Part shown: piece by piece, positions 34,473 to 44,135 of the stretch
How the letters are laid out: the number at the start of each line of letters is the position of its first letter
Position numbering within the stretch: position 1 is the stretch's first letter
Assembly: GCF_001761545.1 (NCBI RefSeq)
Contig: NZ_CP017326.1
Span: 558,001 to 622,000 of the forward strand
Source: Weissella soli
Lineage (GTDB): Bacteria; Bacillota; Bacilli; Lactobacillales; Lactobacillaceae
Reading direction: 5' to 3'
DNA length: 64,000 nucleotides
Translations under genes and position numbers: made by a program
Notes under the pieces: model-generated
What the model was told of the DNA's origin: nothing
The model's input: the letters and a program-made list of their open reading frames with translations, nothing else
Database searches by the model: none

Positions 34473-36962
34473 CTAATTTCCACTTGACTTGGTCGTACCA
34501 GTATTCGTAGTTGCGGCCGTGCCAGTGTTGTCGGTTGCACCAGATGCAGGTGTCGAAGTTGTCGTGGCACTACTTGAGCTGCTACTTGAACTGCTTGAAC
34601 TTACCGAGCTAATCGATGAGCTTTTGACACTTGATGAAGATGAACTGTAAGAAGAAATTCCAGCTGATGAAGAAGAGCTCGAGATGATCTGCGTTGTGGC
34701 ATCTGCTGAATTCATGCCAATTCCAACGGAAGCTGTTAACGCAGTGCCCGAATCAGTCGTAAAGACACCAGTTGGATCGGCATCCTTAACGTTATAATCA
34801 CCGGCTGACGTGGTCGATTCTTCAACCGTTGAAGGCATCTTCCACTTTGAACCGTCGGCATTAGATTCTTCTGACATCACATAGTTCATCAAAGCATGGT
34901 AAATCTGAAGTGGTAGGCGTGACGTGTTGCCACTGGCACTACCAGAAATACCGTCCAAAGCAACGTTAATGTTGTTTGGTTCGTCATAACCATTCCAAAC
35001 TGAGATAACGGCTGACTTAGTGTAACCAGTGAACCACAAATCTTGGGCCTTTCCTTCGGCAAATTTTGAATCAGAAGCGTAGTCAGAAGTTCCTGACTTA
35101 CCGGCTTGCGTGTATGAAGGTGACGTTGGGTTCAACGTAGAGTAGTAACCCAAGTCGTTCACAGTTGTGACTGATTTCAACATACTGGTGATCATGTAAG
35201 CCGTTGAGGTCTTCATTGCGCGCTTACCAGTTGACTTGATGGTATGGGTCACCCCGTCTTGCGTGGTCACACTATTGATGTAGTTTGGCTTGTAGTAGGT
35301 TCCACCGTTAGAGAAGGCACCAAAGGCGGCAGCTTCTTGTTCCGTTGAAATCTTAATACCGATGGCTGCTGAACCTGTTGAAAGCTTCACGTTAGACATG
35401 CCCAGCTTTGATAACCAGGGGTGGGAACCATTCTTTTGATCGATGTAGATTTTGTTATCCCACAAGTTTTGTAGGGTGTTTAGAGCGGGCACATTCAAGG
35501 AAGACGTAATGGCCTTACGCATCGTGATACCAGTCTTATAAAGCGGTGTTGAGTTACCCCAGTCACCAACGGAAATACTAGTGCCCTTATAGGTAAATGC
35601 TTTGATATCAGGTACTGGTTGCGCAGTTGACCAATTCAAATATTCAATCGATGGGCCATAGTCCACCAGTGGCTTGGCCGTTGAGCCAGATGAACGGGTT
35701 GTTTGCGTCGCCCGGTTCAAACCTTGCAATGTATCTGATTTACGACTACCGATTTGAGCCATCACATTACCATTACGAGGATCAGTGATGGTAATACCTG
35801 TTTGCACGTATGATTGGTTCCAAGTCTTATCATCAGGGAAGTTGATACCAGCTGCTGTTGCTTTAGCATCATCATTGACTAAGTCGTAGGCTTTTTGCTG
35901 AACCTTCATGTTCAAATTCGTTTGTACGGTCAAACCATCAGTATTGATGTTATAACCTTTAGTCTTCAATTCATTCAGTACTGAAGTGATGTAATCGTTT
36001 GAAACCTTGGTTGATTTAGCTACGGTAACTTCATCTTCATGTGTGGTGAGCAAGCCCTTGGTGATCGGTACAGCCATATATTTCTTGGCTTGTGCTTTTG
36101 TAATCACGGCAATCTTTTTCTTAGCGGTCGGATCGTAGTGAGGCTCTGACATGGCTAACAAAACTTCGTCACGACGGGCCTTGGCATACTTTGGATTGGT
36201 GTAAGGATCATAAGCGGTTGGCGATTGTGGCATACCAGCAATCAAGGCCATTTCAGGAATTGTCAAATCCTTCATATCCTTACCATAGTAGTAAGACGCG
36301 GCGGTCTTCATACCATAGATACCATTACCTTCATAAACTTTATTCATGTATAAGGTGAGGATTTGATTCTTTGAATATTGTTTCTCTAACTTAATTGCCA
36401 ACCAAGCATCCTGGGCCTTACGCTTCAGGGTTTGGTCAGCGGCAGAAGTGGAGAAGACTGTTAGTTTAATCAGTTGTTGTGTTAAAGTTGACCCACCTTG
36501 TAGACCAAGTGAGGAACCTGTTAGATCGGCAAAAGCGGCACCAATGATTCGGCGCGGATCGACTCCATTGTGTTGGTAGAAACGACGATCTTCGACTGAA
36601 ATCACCGCTTGACGCAACTTATCAGGAATTTCTGATTGTGCTGCGATTTCACGTTTTTGGTTACCACTAACCCAGATAACATTTCCTTGTTTATCAAGCA
36701 ATTGTGATTGCGAGGTTCCAACAAGGGCAGCATTGGTCACTTTTGGCGATGATGACGCGTAATACGCAAACACGCCAATACCGGCAATGACACCGATGAT
36801 TCCCAGCGTAACTAGAGCGAGAAAAACATTTAACAAAACTTTTTGCCAAGTCTTCAAACGGCTCCGTTTTTTGTTGTTAGGGTTGCGAGGGATATGATTC
36901 CTCTTTTTAGTGATGCTCGCACTTCCAGTGCGCGAGCCACGTGATGGTAAATGTTCAGCCAT
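34473..36962 (-). CDS. pbp1A: Class A penicillin-binding protein 1A
   Basis: This 829-residue bifunctional enzyme polymerises glycan strands and cross-links peptides outside the membrane. Order: basic cytosolic tail 1-40, membrane helix 41-68, GT51 glycosyltransferase with Glu124 in SVEDRRFYQHNG and GSTLTQQLIK, then the transpeptidase with STAK (nucleophile Ser427), SSLN and KSGTSDYA. From about residue 760 the protein is a Ser-rich tract and a Thr/Gly/Asn tail, long for the family. It starts at 36962 behind AAGGAG. It is co-transcribed with recU, a conserved Firmicutes pair. Confidence 0.94.
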   Translation of the reverse strand: MAEHLPSRGSRTGSASITKKRNHIPRNPNNKKRSRLKTWQKVLLNVFLALVTLGIIGVIAGIGVFAYYASSSPKVTNAALVGTSQSQLLDKQGNVIWVSGNQKREIAAQSEIPDKLRQAVISVEDRRFYQHNGVDPRRIIGAAFADLTGSSLGLQGGSTLTQQLIKLTVFSTSAADQTLKRKAQDAWLAIKLEKQYSKNQILTLYMNKVYEGNGIYGMKTAASYYYGKDMKDLTIPEMALIAGMPQSPTAYDPYTNPKYAKARRDEVLLAMSEPHYDPTAKKKIAVITKAQAKKYMAVPITKGLLTTHEDEVTVAKSTKVSNDYITSVLNELKTKGYNINTDGLTVQTNLNMKVQQKAYDLVNDDAKATAAGINFPDDKTWNQSYVQTGITITDPRNGNVMAQIGSRKSDTLQGLNRATQTTRSSGSTAKPLVDYGPSIEYLNWSTAQPVPDIKAFTYKGTSISVGDWGNSTPLYKTGITMRKAITSSLNVPALNTLQNLWDNKIYIDQKNGSHPWLSKLGMSNVKLSTGSAAIGIKISTEQEAAAFGAFSNGGTYYKPNYINSVTTQDGVTHTIKSTGKRAMKTSTAYMITSMLKSVTTVNDLGYYSTLNPTSPSYTQAGKSGTSDYASDSKFAEGKAQDLWFTGYTKSAVISVWNGYDEPNNINVALDGISGSASGNTSRLPLQIYHALMNYVMSEESNADGSKWKMPSTVEESTTSAGDYNVKDADPTGVFTTDSGTALTASVGIGMNSADATTQIISSSSSSAGISSYSSSSSSVKSSSISSVSSSSSSSSSSSATTTSTPASGATDNTGTAATTNTGTTKSSGN

Positions 36963-36994
36963 GGAACATAATCTCCTTGTCTATAAGTCCAAAT

Positions 36995-37597
36995 TTAATG
37001 GTTAGCCAGCATTAAGCGATCAACAGCTTTAAGGTAGGGTAAGGTCGGCATGATATTCTGTTCAATGAGTTGACCGTTGGTAGCAATATCGACGTATGGG
37101 ATTGATTTACGATGTGTCGCTTGTTGATCCCAATACGCAATCAATAAGGAGGCTTTAATCACATAGGTTTCTGATAATTTTGAGAAACGAATGATAAAGA
37201 AAGCCCAGCCACCTTGGTTAACAATATCACGGAGATGTGTTACCTGATGCTCATGGACATTGCTTAATGGAAACGACGTTAAACTAGTTGTTTCTTTGGC
37301 ATCAAAATCAATATAGTGTCCTTGATAAATGCCATTGTAGTCGGTCGTCGAAGCTTGTCTGAAGTATGCTTCAGTAATTTTAGCTGCCGCGCGTTTAGGG
37401 TAGTCTACATTCACGATTTGAATGGGTGTCGGTTTCTTATGAATGTTAGCAATCCCCCGACTCAAATAATATTGATTCGCAAGATTTAATTCATTTTCTA
37501 AACTCATACCACGATTAGATTGAGAGTTACCACGCGCAACTGGTTTATCATTAGTATCAGGAACAAATTTGCGTCCATTTGGATAGTGAATCGCCAT
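36995..37597 (-). CDS. recU: Holliday junction resolvase RecU
   Basis: The 200-residue nuclease resolves recombination junctions and aids chromosome segregation. It shows IHYPNGRKF, NRGMSLENELNLANQYY, then YNGIYQGHYIDFDAKETTS with the catalytic Asp/Glu/Lys set, HEHQVTHL and GGWAFFIIRF. AGGAGGCGAATTC just before 37597 decides the start; a frame extends to 37660 without a site. It lies 32 bases before pbp1A. Confidence 0.95.
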   Translation of the reverse strand: MAIHYPNGRKFVPDTNDKPVARGNSQSNRGMSLENELNLANQYYLSRGIANIHKKPTPIQIVNVDYPKRAAAKITEAYFRQASTTDYNGIYQGHYIDFDAKETTSLTSFPLSNVHEHQVTHLRDIVNQGGWAFFIIRFSKLSETYVIKASLLIAYWDQQATHRKSIPYVDIATNGQLIEQNIMPTLPYLKAVDRLMLANH

Positions 37598-37720
37598 GAA
37601 TTCGCCTCCTGAGGTTTGATTATCGTCTTCTGAAGATTGACAGAAATTTAGATATACCATTAAATTATAACAAAGAGTAGACTTAAAGCCAATTTATCTG
37701 AAATATTTAGGAGAGGGCGT

Positions 37721-38281
37721 ATGTCACGTATTTGGATTACCGGGTTTCGCGGGTTTGAATTAGGGATCTTTAATAACAAGGATCCCAAACGTCAAGTTAT
37801 CATCTTCGCGTTGCAAAAATTATTACGAAATGAAATCGAAGATGGCGCCGATTGGTTGATTACCGGTGGGCAAATGGGCATTGAGCAATTAGCTATTGAA
37901 GCGGCCTTAGAACTCAAGGAAGCGTATCCTGAATTTCGAGTTGCCTTAATGACACCGTTTAAGAACTTTGGCAGCCAGTGGAAGGAGGCTAATCAAGCAG
38001 CATTGCTAAAACTAAAAACGCAAGTCGATTTCACCAGCTCAGTGAGCCAGTTATCCTATACGAGTCCACAACAACTCCATGATTATCAAAACTTCATGTT
38101 AGCCCATACTGAAAAAGCCATCATTTTCTATGATGAACAGGCGGAGGAGAGTAAGGCCCGGTATGATTTCTTGGTTGCTAAAAAGGCCGCTGAAAACGCT
38201 AATTATGAATTAACGGTGGTCGACTTTGACCGACTACAAGAATTTGCTGATGAATATCAAGAATCCCAACGTGAATGGTAA
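37721..38281 (+). CDS. ypsA: YpsA-type SLOG protein (DUF1273)
   Basis: The 186-residue protein matches the YpsA family: ITGFRGFELGIF, DWLITGGQMGIEQLAIEAAL and an internal MTPFKNFGSQW. The SLOG fold binds nucleotide-like ligands; in B. subtilis YpsA affects cell division and stress. It sits next to gpsB, recU and pbp1A, the conserved neighbourhood. GGAGAGGGCGT precedes ATG 37721. Confidence 0.87.
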   Translation: MSRIWITGFRGFELGIFNNKDPKRQVIIFALQKLLRNEIEDGADWLITGGQMGIEQLAIEAALELKEAYPEFRVALMTPFKNFGSQWKEANQAALLKLKTQVDFTSSVSQLSYTSPQQLHDYQNFMLAHTEKAIIFYDEQAEESKARYDFLVAKKAAENANYELTVVDFDRLQEFADEYQESQREW

Positions 38282-38311
38282 GTCTATTAGGTTATGATTT
38301 TCTAATAATCG

Positions 38312-38341
38312 TTGTCATTCTGGGACTTTTATTGGTAAACT
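38312..38341 (+). promoter_or_regulatory. Candidate gpsB promoter
   Basis: TTGTCA at 38312-38317, an 18-base spacer and TAAACT at 38336-38341. Three small perfect hairpins follow in the leader: TTATTGGT/ACCAATAA (38329-38361), CAAATT/AATTTG (38368-38383) and ACAATGCA/TGCATTGT (38395-38414). Confidence 0.4.
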
Positions 38342-38445
38342 AGTATTATTGAAACCAATAATGACAGCAAATTGGGCAATTTGATTGTCTCAAGACAATG
38401 CAGTTATGCATTGTTACATTAAAAACGAAAATGAGGGAGCACAAA

Positions 38446-38808
38446 ATGGAAAACGTGATGCACACACGCGACGAAATTTTCAACAAAGACTTTAAAAACG
38501 GCATGCGTGGTTATGATCGCGCTGACGTTGATTCATTTCTTGACGAAATCATGTCAGATTACATGGCTTATGATAGTAACATCCAAGAATTACAAAACAA
38601 GATTAAGGTTTTGCAAGATCAAGTTGATGAATACAAGAAGCAACTATCATCTACTTCGGTTGCCAGCGCCAAGCCTGCCGCACCGATGACAAACACCAAT
38701 ATGGATATTTTAAAGCGGCTCTCAAACTTGGAACGTCGGGTCTTTGGAACATCAACCGAGACGCCAACCGTAGTTGCTATGGAAAAAGATGCAAGTTCTG
38801 TAGAATAG
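38446..38808 (+). CDS. gpsB: Cell division regulator GpsB
   Basis: The 120-residue protein has the DivIVA-like membrane-binding N-terminus (IFNKDFKNGMRGYDRADVDSFLDEIMSDY), a coiled coil to about residue 75 and a short C-terminal helix LKRLSNLERRVFG that forms the trimer unit. GpsB moves class A penicillin-binding proteins between septum and side wall, consistent with pbp1A nearby. GAGGGAG at 38433-38439 sets ATG 38446; the in-frame start at 38398 has no site. Confidence 0.93.
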   Translation: MENVMHTRDEIFNKDFKNGMRGYDRADVDSFLDEIMSDYMAYDSNIQELQNKIKVLQDQVDEYKKQLSSTSVASAKPAAPMTNTNMDILKRLSNLERRVFGTSTETPTVVAMEKDASSVE

Positions 38809-38811
38809 GTG

Positions 38812-38817
38812 TATACT
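38812..38817 (+). promoter_or_regulatory. -10 box of rnpB
   Basis: TATACT lies 9-10 bases before the predicted 5' end of the RNase P RNA. The -35 is poor. It overlaps the end of gpsB. Confidence 0.5.
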
Positions 38818-38825
38818 GTTTTACT

Positions 38826-39207
38826 GATGTGTTAGTGGGTAATTGCGTGCGGTCTATGCCGCATGAGGAAAGTCCATGCTCACACAAACTGCGATGTTTG
38901 TAGTGTTCGTGCCAGGTGAAAAAATAAGCCTGGGTAGCCAGCAATGGTTAACGGCCAACGAAACCGCCTAAGGGAAACTATGGCTGATTAGTTGTTAAGG
39001 TGCCACAGTGACGAGCTTTCAAAGAAATGCGAAAGGTGGAACGCGGTAAACCCCACGAGTGGGCAACCCAAACGATGGTAGGGGCGCTTGACCTAGCAAA
39101 TTGAAGTGATGGTCGGGGGAGCAGCAATGCTCGAGATAGATGATTACCACCGATAGGTATCTGCCAGATATCTATCGGTACAAAACATGGCTTACAGCTA
39201 ATACATT
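38826..39207 (+). ncRNA. rnpB: RNase P RNA, Bacillus (B) type
   Basis: The universal blocks are present: GAGGAAAGTCCATGCTC near the 5' end, AACCCAAACGATGGTAGGGGCGC in the middle and ACAAAACATGGCTTACAG near the 3' end. ATGTGTTAG at the start pairs with CTAATACAT at the end (helix P1), which sets the limits. The RNA is the catalytic part of RNase P, which trims tRNA 5' ends. Confidence 0.95.
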
Positions 39208-39211
39208 TGGC

Positions 39212-39243
39212 AACCGACAGCTCCTTGGAGTTGTCGGTTTTTT
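39212..39243 (+). terminator. Terminator of rnpB
   Basis: AACCGACA with inner TCC pairs with GGA and TGTCGGTT, followed by a T run. Confidence 0.9.
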
Positions 39244-39376
39244 ATTTACTGAGGGTCGCATGATTAACAAATAATCACTAAAATGGTCCTTTCTAAGACA
39301 AATTTAAGAAAATCCCGTATAATAGGTGACGTAGGGAAACCAAAACATTGCTGTTTGGCAACGAAAGAGGTATTAG

Positions 39377-40096
39377 ATGAATAATTTTGGAACTGAAGAA
39401 CCCCGTCTGGTAAATCCAGATCGTACAGGGTTGAATGCCTTCTTCAAGAAGGTTTACGGCTATATGTTCTTGGCTTTGCTGGTCACAGCAGCCACGTCAT
39501 ATGTCGGTGTAACGGTCTTCGCCGTTCAAATTGCAACGATGCTGTCAAATCCCATTGCCATTCTAATTTTGGCTGGTATTATGATGGCCGTGGCTAGTTT
39601 TGCATCAGGACAATCAATGTCAAATCCTGGTCGTTCGTTTGGCCTGATGATGGGTTACAGCGTCTTGATGGGTGTGTTCTTCACAGCGATTGCGCTGACA
39701 GTTAACCTAGGCATGATTTTTTCAGCCTTTGTGACAACTGCCGCTGTCTTTGGTGGTATGGCATTGTACGGCCTGAACACAAAGCGTGATATGTCAAGCA
39801 TGTCAGCTTTGTTGTTTGGGGCTGTGATTGCTTTGATTATTGGTGGTATTATCAATTTGTTCTTCTTTAACAGTGTGGTTTACTTACTCATTTCTGTTAT
39901 TGGGGTCGTGGTTTTCTCTTTGATGACAGCTTATGACATGAACAAGTTGAAGCAACTATACTTCTCAGTGCAAGGTAATACACAGAGTGAGCAAGGCGTT
40001 GCGGTCTTTGGTGCTTTGTCATTGTACCTGGACTTCGTGAACTTGTTTATCTACATTTTGCGTTTGTTCCAAATCTTTGGAAATAATAACGACTAA
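39377..40096 (+). CDS. Bax inhibitor-1/YccA family membrane protein
   Basis: The 239-residue protein has seven membrane helices and the BI-1 pattern: FFKKVYGYMFLALLVTAATSYVGV, ALYGLNTKRDMSSMSALLFGAVIALI, and the C-terminal LYLDFVNLFIYILRLFQIFG. Family members are linked to calcium leak and stress, and in bacteria also to membrane-protein quality control. A TATAAT at 39318-39323 precedes it. It stands alone with its own terminator. Confidence 0.9.
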   Translation: MNNFGTEEPRLVNPDRTGLNAFFKKVYGYMFLALLVTAATSYVGVTVFAVQIATMLSNPIAILILAGIMMAVASFASGQSMSNPGRSFGLMMGYSVLMGVFFTAIALTVNLGMIFSAFVTTAAVFGGMALYGLNTKRDMSSMSALLFGAVIALIIGGIINLFFFNSVVYLLISVIGVVVFSLMTAYDMNKLKQLYFSVQGNTQSEQGVAVFGALSLYLDFVNLFIYILRLFQIFGNNND

Positions 40097-40129
40097 AAAT
40101 AATATAAGTGTCGCTTTGGTTGGCACCAC

Positions 40130-40171
40130 AAAATGGCAACGAGATTCAATTCGAATTTCGTTGCCATTTTC
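40130..40171 (+). terminator. Intrinsic terminator between the BI-1 gene and polA
   Basis: AAAATGGCAACGA pairs with TCGTTGCCATTTT. A TATAAT at 40174-40179 immediately after may start polA. Confidence 0.8.
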
Positions 40172-40221
40172 TATATAATAAAATTAGGGAAATTAATCTG
40201 AACAAAGAAAAAGAGGCGCTT

Positions 40222-42930
40222 ATGGCAAAACCTACATTATTATTGATCGACGGAAACTCATTGGCTTTCCGTGCGTTCTATGCGCTATATAACCAAGTTG
40301 ATCGCTTTACGAACCACGAAGGCTTGCATACGAATGCCTTGGTTGGTTTCAATAATCTACTTGATAAAATTGTGGATCCATTTCACCCGGATAAGGTCTT
40401 AGTTGCCTGGGATGCGGGTAAGTCAACCTTTCGTACGACAAAGTTTGATAACTACAAAGGGAACCGTGACAAGACACCAAGTGAATTGGTGGAACAATTT
40501 GAACCTTTACGCAAAATGGTGGCATTACATGGTATCAAAAATTATGAATTAATCGACTATGAAGCTGATGATATCATTGGTACCACTGCCAAAATGGGTG
40601 AAGCAGCGGGCTATTCAGTGACTATTGTTACTGGTGATCGCGATATGCGGCAACTAGTTTCAGAAGATATTAAGGTCTTGATCACGGTTAAAGGTGTCTC
40701 TGAGGTTGATGAGTACACGGTCGCAAAAGTTGCTGAAGTATATGATGGTTTGACGCCTAACCAAATTGTTGATGTCAAAGGGTTGCAGGGGGATAGTTCT
40801 GATAATTATCCGGGTGTTCCAGGGATTGGTGAAAAAACAGCTATCCAACTCATCAAGGAACACCATTCTATTCCTGAGTTGTATGAACGGCTAGACGACA
40901 TGAAAAAGTCAAAACGTAAGGAAAACCTGATCACTTATAAAGCCGATGCCATGATGTCATTGGATTTAGCGCGGATTAGGACTGATGCGCCCCTTACAAT
41001 TAGCCTGGACGATTTAGACTACCAGGGAATCGATTATCAAGCGTTGGTCGAGTTTTATCAACACCTTGATTTTAAGCAACAACTCGTGAAATTAGCTAAT
41101 ATGGGTTACGTCATTGGTGGTGGTCAAGCTGATGTGGCTGGTCAGGATGCGACGGTGACGCCCACCGATTTGCAAGTCGAGGTACGTGAACTGACCGCGA
41201 ACAACCTGGCGCACATTGAAGAGTTAGGCAATGAAGTGACCTTCTACCTCGAGTTGGATGGCGAAAATTATCATACTGCGGCACCGGTTGCCTTTGTCAT
41301 CGGTAATGCCGCCCATGGTTACTTTGCCTCACGTGATATTGAACTGTTATACCAAAAGACCCCGCTTAACGCAGTATTAACGGATGAAAAGGTCGTTAAA
41401 AATGTGTTTAATGCCAAAGCGGTTATTGTTGCATTGAAGCGCTTGGATGTCGCATTAAATAATATTGGTTTTGATTTGTTACTCGTAGCTTATTTATTGG
41501 ATACCAATGACAACAACAATGATTTGGGTGCCTTGGCACAACAAAATGACTATTACGCTGTGCAAACAGATGAAGAGGTTTACGGCAAGGGGGCTAAATT
41601 TGCCATTCCCGAGGTTGATGCAGATTTGTTTGAGCATTTGGCACGCAAGGCGATGGCAATTACTAATTTAAAAGACCCATTGATGGCGAAACTAACGGCG
41701 CATGCCCAACTAGATCTCTATACAGATATTGAGCGGCCCCTCTCCATGGTATTGGCAGAGATGGAGTCGACTGGGATTACAGTCGATGCCAATCATTTAC
41801 TGGAGATGCGGTCAAAGTTTGCCGAACGCTTATCAGAACTAGAACAACAAATTTACAACCAAGCCGGGGAAGAATTTAATATTAATTCACCTAAACAGTT
41901 GGGGATCATTTTGTTTGAAAAGATGGGTCTAAAGCCTATAAAAAAGACAAAGACAGGCTATTCAACAGCGGTGGAGGTCCTAGAACAGCTGTCTGATGTA
42001 CCGGTTGTGGAGTCAATTCTACGTTATCGGACGTTGGCTAAGATTCAATCAACCTACATCGAGGGCTTGTTACGGGTTATCCATGGCTCAGACTCCAAGG
42101 TGCATACGCGTTACTTGCAGACATTAACGCAAACGGGGCGTCTCTCATCGGTAGACCCCAACCTACAAAACATCCCCGTGCGGATTGAAGAGGGTCGTCA
42201 GATTCGGTCGGCGTTTGTGCCTTCACAACCGGGTTGGAAAATTTTTAGTGCTGACTATTCGCAAATTGAACTGCGCGTCTTGGCACACATCACCGGTGAT
42301 AAGCATTTGCAAGAAGCCTTCATTCATGATGAAGATATTCACGCGGCAACGGCCCGACGCATCTTTGGTCTGGCACCAGAAGAAACCGTTGATCCAAACA
42401 TGCGACGGCAGGCGAAGGCCGTGAACTTTGGGATTGTCTATGGGATCTCTGACTTTGGCTTAGCTAAGAACATTGGTACGGATCGTAAAACAGCCAAAGC
42501 GATTATCGAAACTTACTTTAATGAATATCCAGGTGTTCGGACATGGTCAGAAGCCGTTATTGCCCAAGCTAAACAAGACGGCTTCGTGGAAACAGTGGCT
42601 CATCGACGCCGGTACTTGCCAGACATCAACGCCCGTTCATTCAATTTACGCAGTTTTGCTGAACGTACGGCGATGAATTCACCAATCCAAGGATCCGCGG
42701 CTGATATCATCAAAATTGCGATGATTCGCATGCAAACTGCCTTAAAAGAGGCCGGTATGCAGACAAAGATGCTCTTACAGGTGCACGACGAATTAATTTT
42801 TGAAGCACCGGCTGAAGAAATGGCCACGCTCCATGAAATGGTGCCACGTATCATGGATTCAGCCATGCAACTAGATGTTCCATTGAAAGTCGAGACGCAT
42901 GAGGGTTTGACTTGGTATGATGCGAAGTAA
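40222..42930 (+). CDS. polA: DNA polymerase I
   Basis: The 902-residue enzyme fills repair gaps and removes primers. The N-terminal 5'-nuclease domain shows [25 protein letters not shown] and [21 protein letters not shown]. The middle domain has lost the proofreading acidic residues ([16 protein letters not shown] where E. coli has DTE), as in Bacillus-type enzymes. The polymerase motifs [31 protein letters not shown] and [11 protein letters not shown] are intact. ATG 40222 follows AGAGGCG; the frame extends up to 40108 through the terminator. Confidence 0.95.
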   Translation: MAKPTLLLIDGNSLAFRAFYALYNQVDRFTNHEGLHTNALVGFNNLLDKIVDPFHPDKVLVAWDAGKSTFRTTKFDNYKGNRDKTPSELVEQFEPLRKMVALHGIKNYELIDYEADDIIGTTAKMGEAAGYSVTIVTGDRDMRQLVSEDIKVLITVKGVSEVDEYTVAKVAEVYDGLTPNQIVDVKGLQGDSSDNYPGVPGIGEKTAIQLIKEHHSIPELYERLDDMKKSKRKENLITYKADAMMSLDLARIRTDAPLTISLDDLDYQGIDYQALVEFYQHLDFKQQLVKLANMGYVIGGGQADVAGQDATVTPTDLQVEVRELTANNLAHIEELGNEVTFYLELDGENYHTAAPVAFVIGNAAHGYFASRDIELLYQKTPLNAVLTDEKVVKNVFNAKAVIVALKRLDVALNNIGFDLLLVAYLLDTNDNNNDLGALAQQNDYYAVQTDEEVYGKGAKFAIPEVDADLFEHLARKAMAITNLKDPLMAKLTAHAQLDLYTDIERPLSMVLAEMESTGITVDANHLLEMRSKFAERLSELEQQIYNQAGEEFNINSPKQLGIILFEKMGLKPIKKTKTGYSTAVEVLEQLSDVPVVESILRYRTLAKIQSTYIEGLLRVIHGSDSKVHTRYLQTLTQTGRLSSVDPNLQNIPVRIEEGRQIRSAFVPSQPGWKIFSADYSQIELRVLAHITGDKHLQEAFIHDEDIHAATARRIFGLAPEETVDPNMRRQAKAVNFGIVYGISDFGLAKNIGTDRKTAKAIIETYFNEYPGVRTWSEAVIAQAKQDGFVETVAHRRRYLPDINARSFNLRSFAERTAMNSPIQGSAADIIKIAMIRMQTALKEAGMQTKMLLQVHDELIFEAPAEEMATLHEMVPRIMDSAMQLDVPLKVETHEGLTWYDAK

Positions 42931-43009
42931 ACGTATGGTCAGTCCCAGTGATCACACAACAATCAGTGGAATCTGATTTTTCAAAACTAAAACAAAATGT
43001 TAAACTAGA

Positions 43010-43035
43010 AGATGCGGTTTTTGACCGCATCTTTT
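43010..43035 (+). terminator. Terminator after polA
   Basis: AGATGCGGT pairs with ACCGCATCT around TTTTG, followed by TTTT. A smaller AATCAG/CTGATTTTT hairpin lies near 42960-42981. Confidence 0.85.
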
Positions 43036-43091
43036 GTCGCTTAAGGGGTAAAGCTGGTCTACCAATGTTGGTTCGAATCCAACCAAAAGGA
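43030..43091 (+). other. tRNA-like remnant without an anticodon arm
   Basis: TCTTTTG (43030-43036) can pair with CAAAAGG (43084-43090) as an acceptor stem. GCTT-AAGGGGTA-AAGC (43039-43054) has D-arm form with GG in the loop. GTTGG-TTCGAAT-CCAAC (43067-43083) is a perfect T-arm. Only 12 bases lie between D and T arms, where a tRNA needs about 23. The acceptor 5' strand overlaps the polA terminator T run, so part of the pairing may be chance. Confidence 0.35.
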
Positions 43092-43118
43092 TTAATTGTG
43101 AAAGTGAGGCATGGTAAC

Positions 43119-44108
43119 ATGCAATTAGAATTTTTGGGTACAGGTGCTGGTACGCCCGCCCGCTATCGTAACGTGACTGGCATTGCTTTGCGTCTGCTTG
43201 AGGAAATCAATGCGGTTTGGCTTTTTGATGTCGGTGAAGGCACACAACACCAAATCTTACGGTCAACGATCAGACCAGGGAAGGTTAATAAGATTTTTAT
43301 TACGCATTTACATGGTGATCATATCTTTGGCCTACCAGGTTTCTTATCATCGCGGTCATTCCAAGGTGGGGAAGATGCCTTAGATATCTATGGACCTCAT
43401 GGTATAAAGCAATTTGTTGAGACGAGTCTGCATGTGTCACAGTCCCATTTGACCTATAAATTACGCTTCCATGAATTAGCTGATGAAGGGGGCCTGGTGC
43501 TTCAGGATGACGACTTTACGGTGATGGCGTTACCACTTGATCACAAAATTCAGTCCTTCGGTTATCGGGTCATTGAGCGGGATCATCCTGGTGAGTTACA
43601 AGTTGCTAAATTACAAGATCTAAACATCCCAGCTGGTCCAGTCTATGGACAATTAAAGGCCGGTAAAGATGTTGTCTTAGATGATGGTCGTGAGATTAGG
43701 GCAGCTGACGTTGTCGGTGCACCTAAACCTGGCCGGATCATTACCATTCTTGGCGATACTCGGAAACATGAGAACATTGTCCGTTTGGCAGAAGGTGCCA
43801 CCGTCCTGGTTCATGAATCAACTTATGGTAAGGGTGAGGGTAAATTGGCCCGTAGCTACTATCACTCAACTAGTCTGCAAGCTGGTCAAGCCGCGCATGA
43901 TGCGGGCGTTGGCCGTTTATTCTTGACTCATATTTCAGCCCGTTATGCCGGTAAGCAAGCCAATGAACTGGCATACCAAGCACAAGGGATTTTTGAAAAC
44001 ACCCGGGTGGTGAATGATTTTGATGTATTTGAAATTCCGATGGGTGTGCAATCAAATAGTAAGCCAATTAAATTAAAGCCGGATCACGATCAGACGATTG
44101 TTAAGTAG
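43119..44108 (+). CDS. rnz: Ribonuclease Z (tRNA 3' endonuclease)
   Basis: The 329-residue metallo-beta-lactamase enzyme trims tRNA 3' trailers. It shows [18 protein letters not shown], the zinc motif [14 protein letters not shown], the exosite segment around GVQ/KPGR, ILGDTR, VHESTY and [12 protein letters not shown] 43119 is chosen because the N-terminal LGTGAGTP is fixed in the family; GTGAGG lies about ten bases upstream. The frame continues up to 42948 through the tRNA-like region, which is not coding. Confidence 0.94.
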   Translation: MQLEFLGTGAGTPARYRNVTGIALRLLEEINAVWLFDVGEGTQHQILRSTIRPGKVNKIFITHLHGDHIFGLPGFLSSRSFQGGEDALDIYGPHGIKQFVETSLHVSQSHLTYKLRFHELADEGGLVLQDDDFTVMALPLDHKIQSFGYRVIERDHPGELQVAKLQDLNIPAGPVYGQLKAGKDVVLDDGREIRAADVVGAPKPGRIITILGDTRKHENIVRLAEGATVLVHESTYGKGEGKLARSYYHSTSLQAGQAAHDAGVGRLFLTHISARYAGKQANELAYQAQGIFENTRVVNDFDVFEIPMGVQSNSKPIKLKPDHDQTIVK

Positions 44109-44135
44109 CACACATCTTTAATGGAGGATAACTAC

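Noticed and set aside
42948-43118. N-terminal extension of RNase Z
   Set aside because: The frame is open by chance through the polA terminator and tRNA-like region; the family N-terminus starts at 43119.
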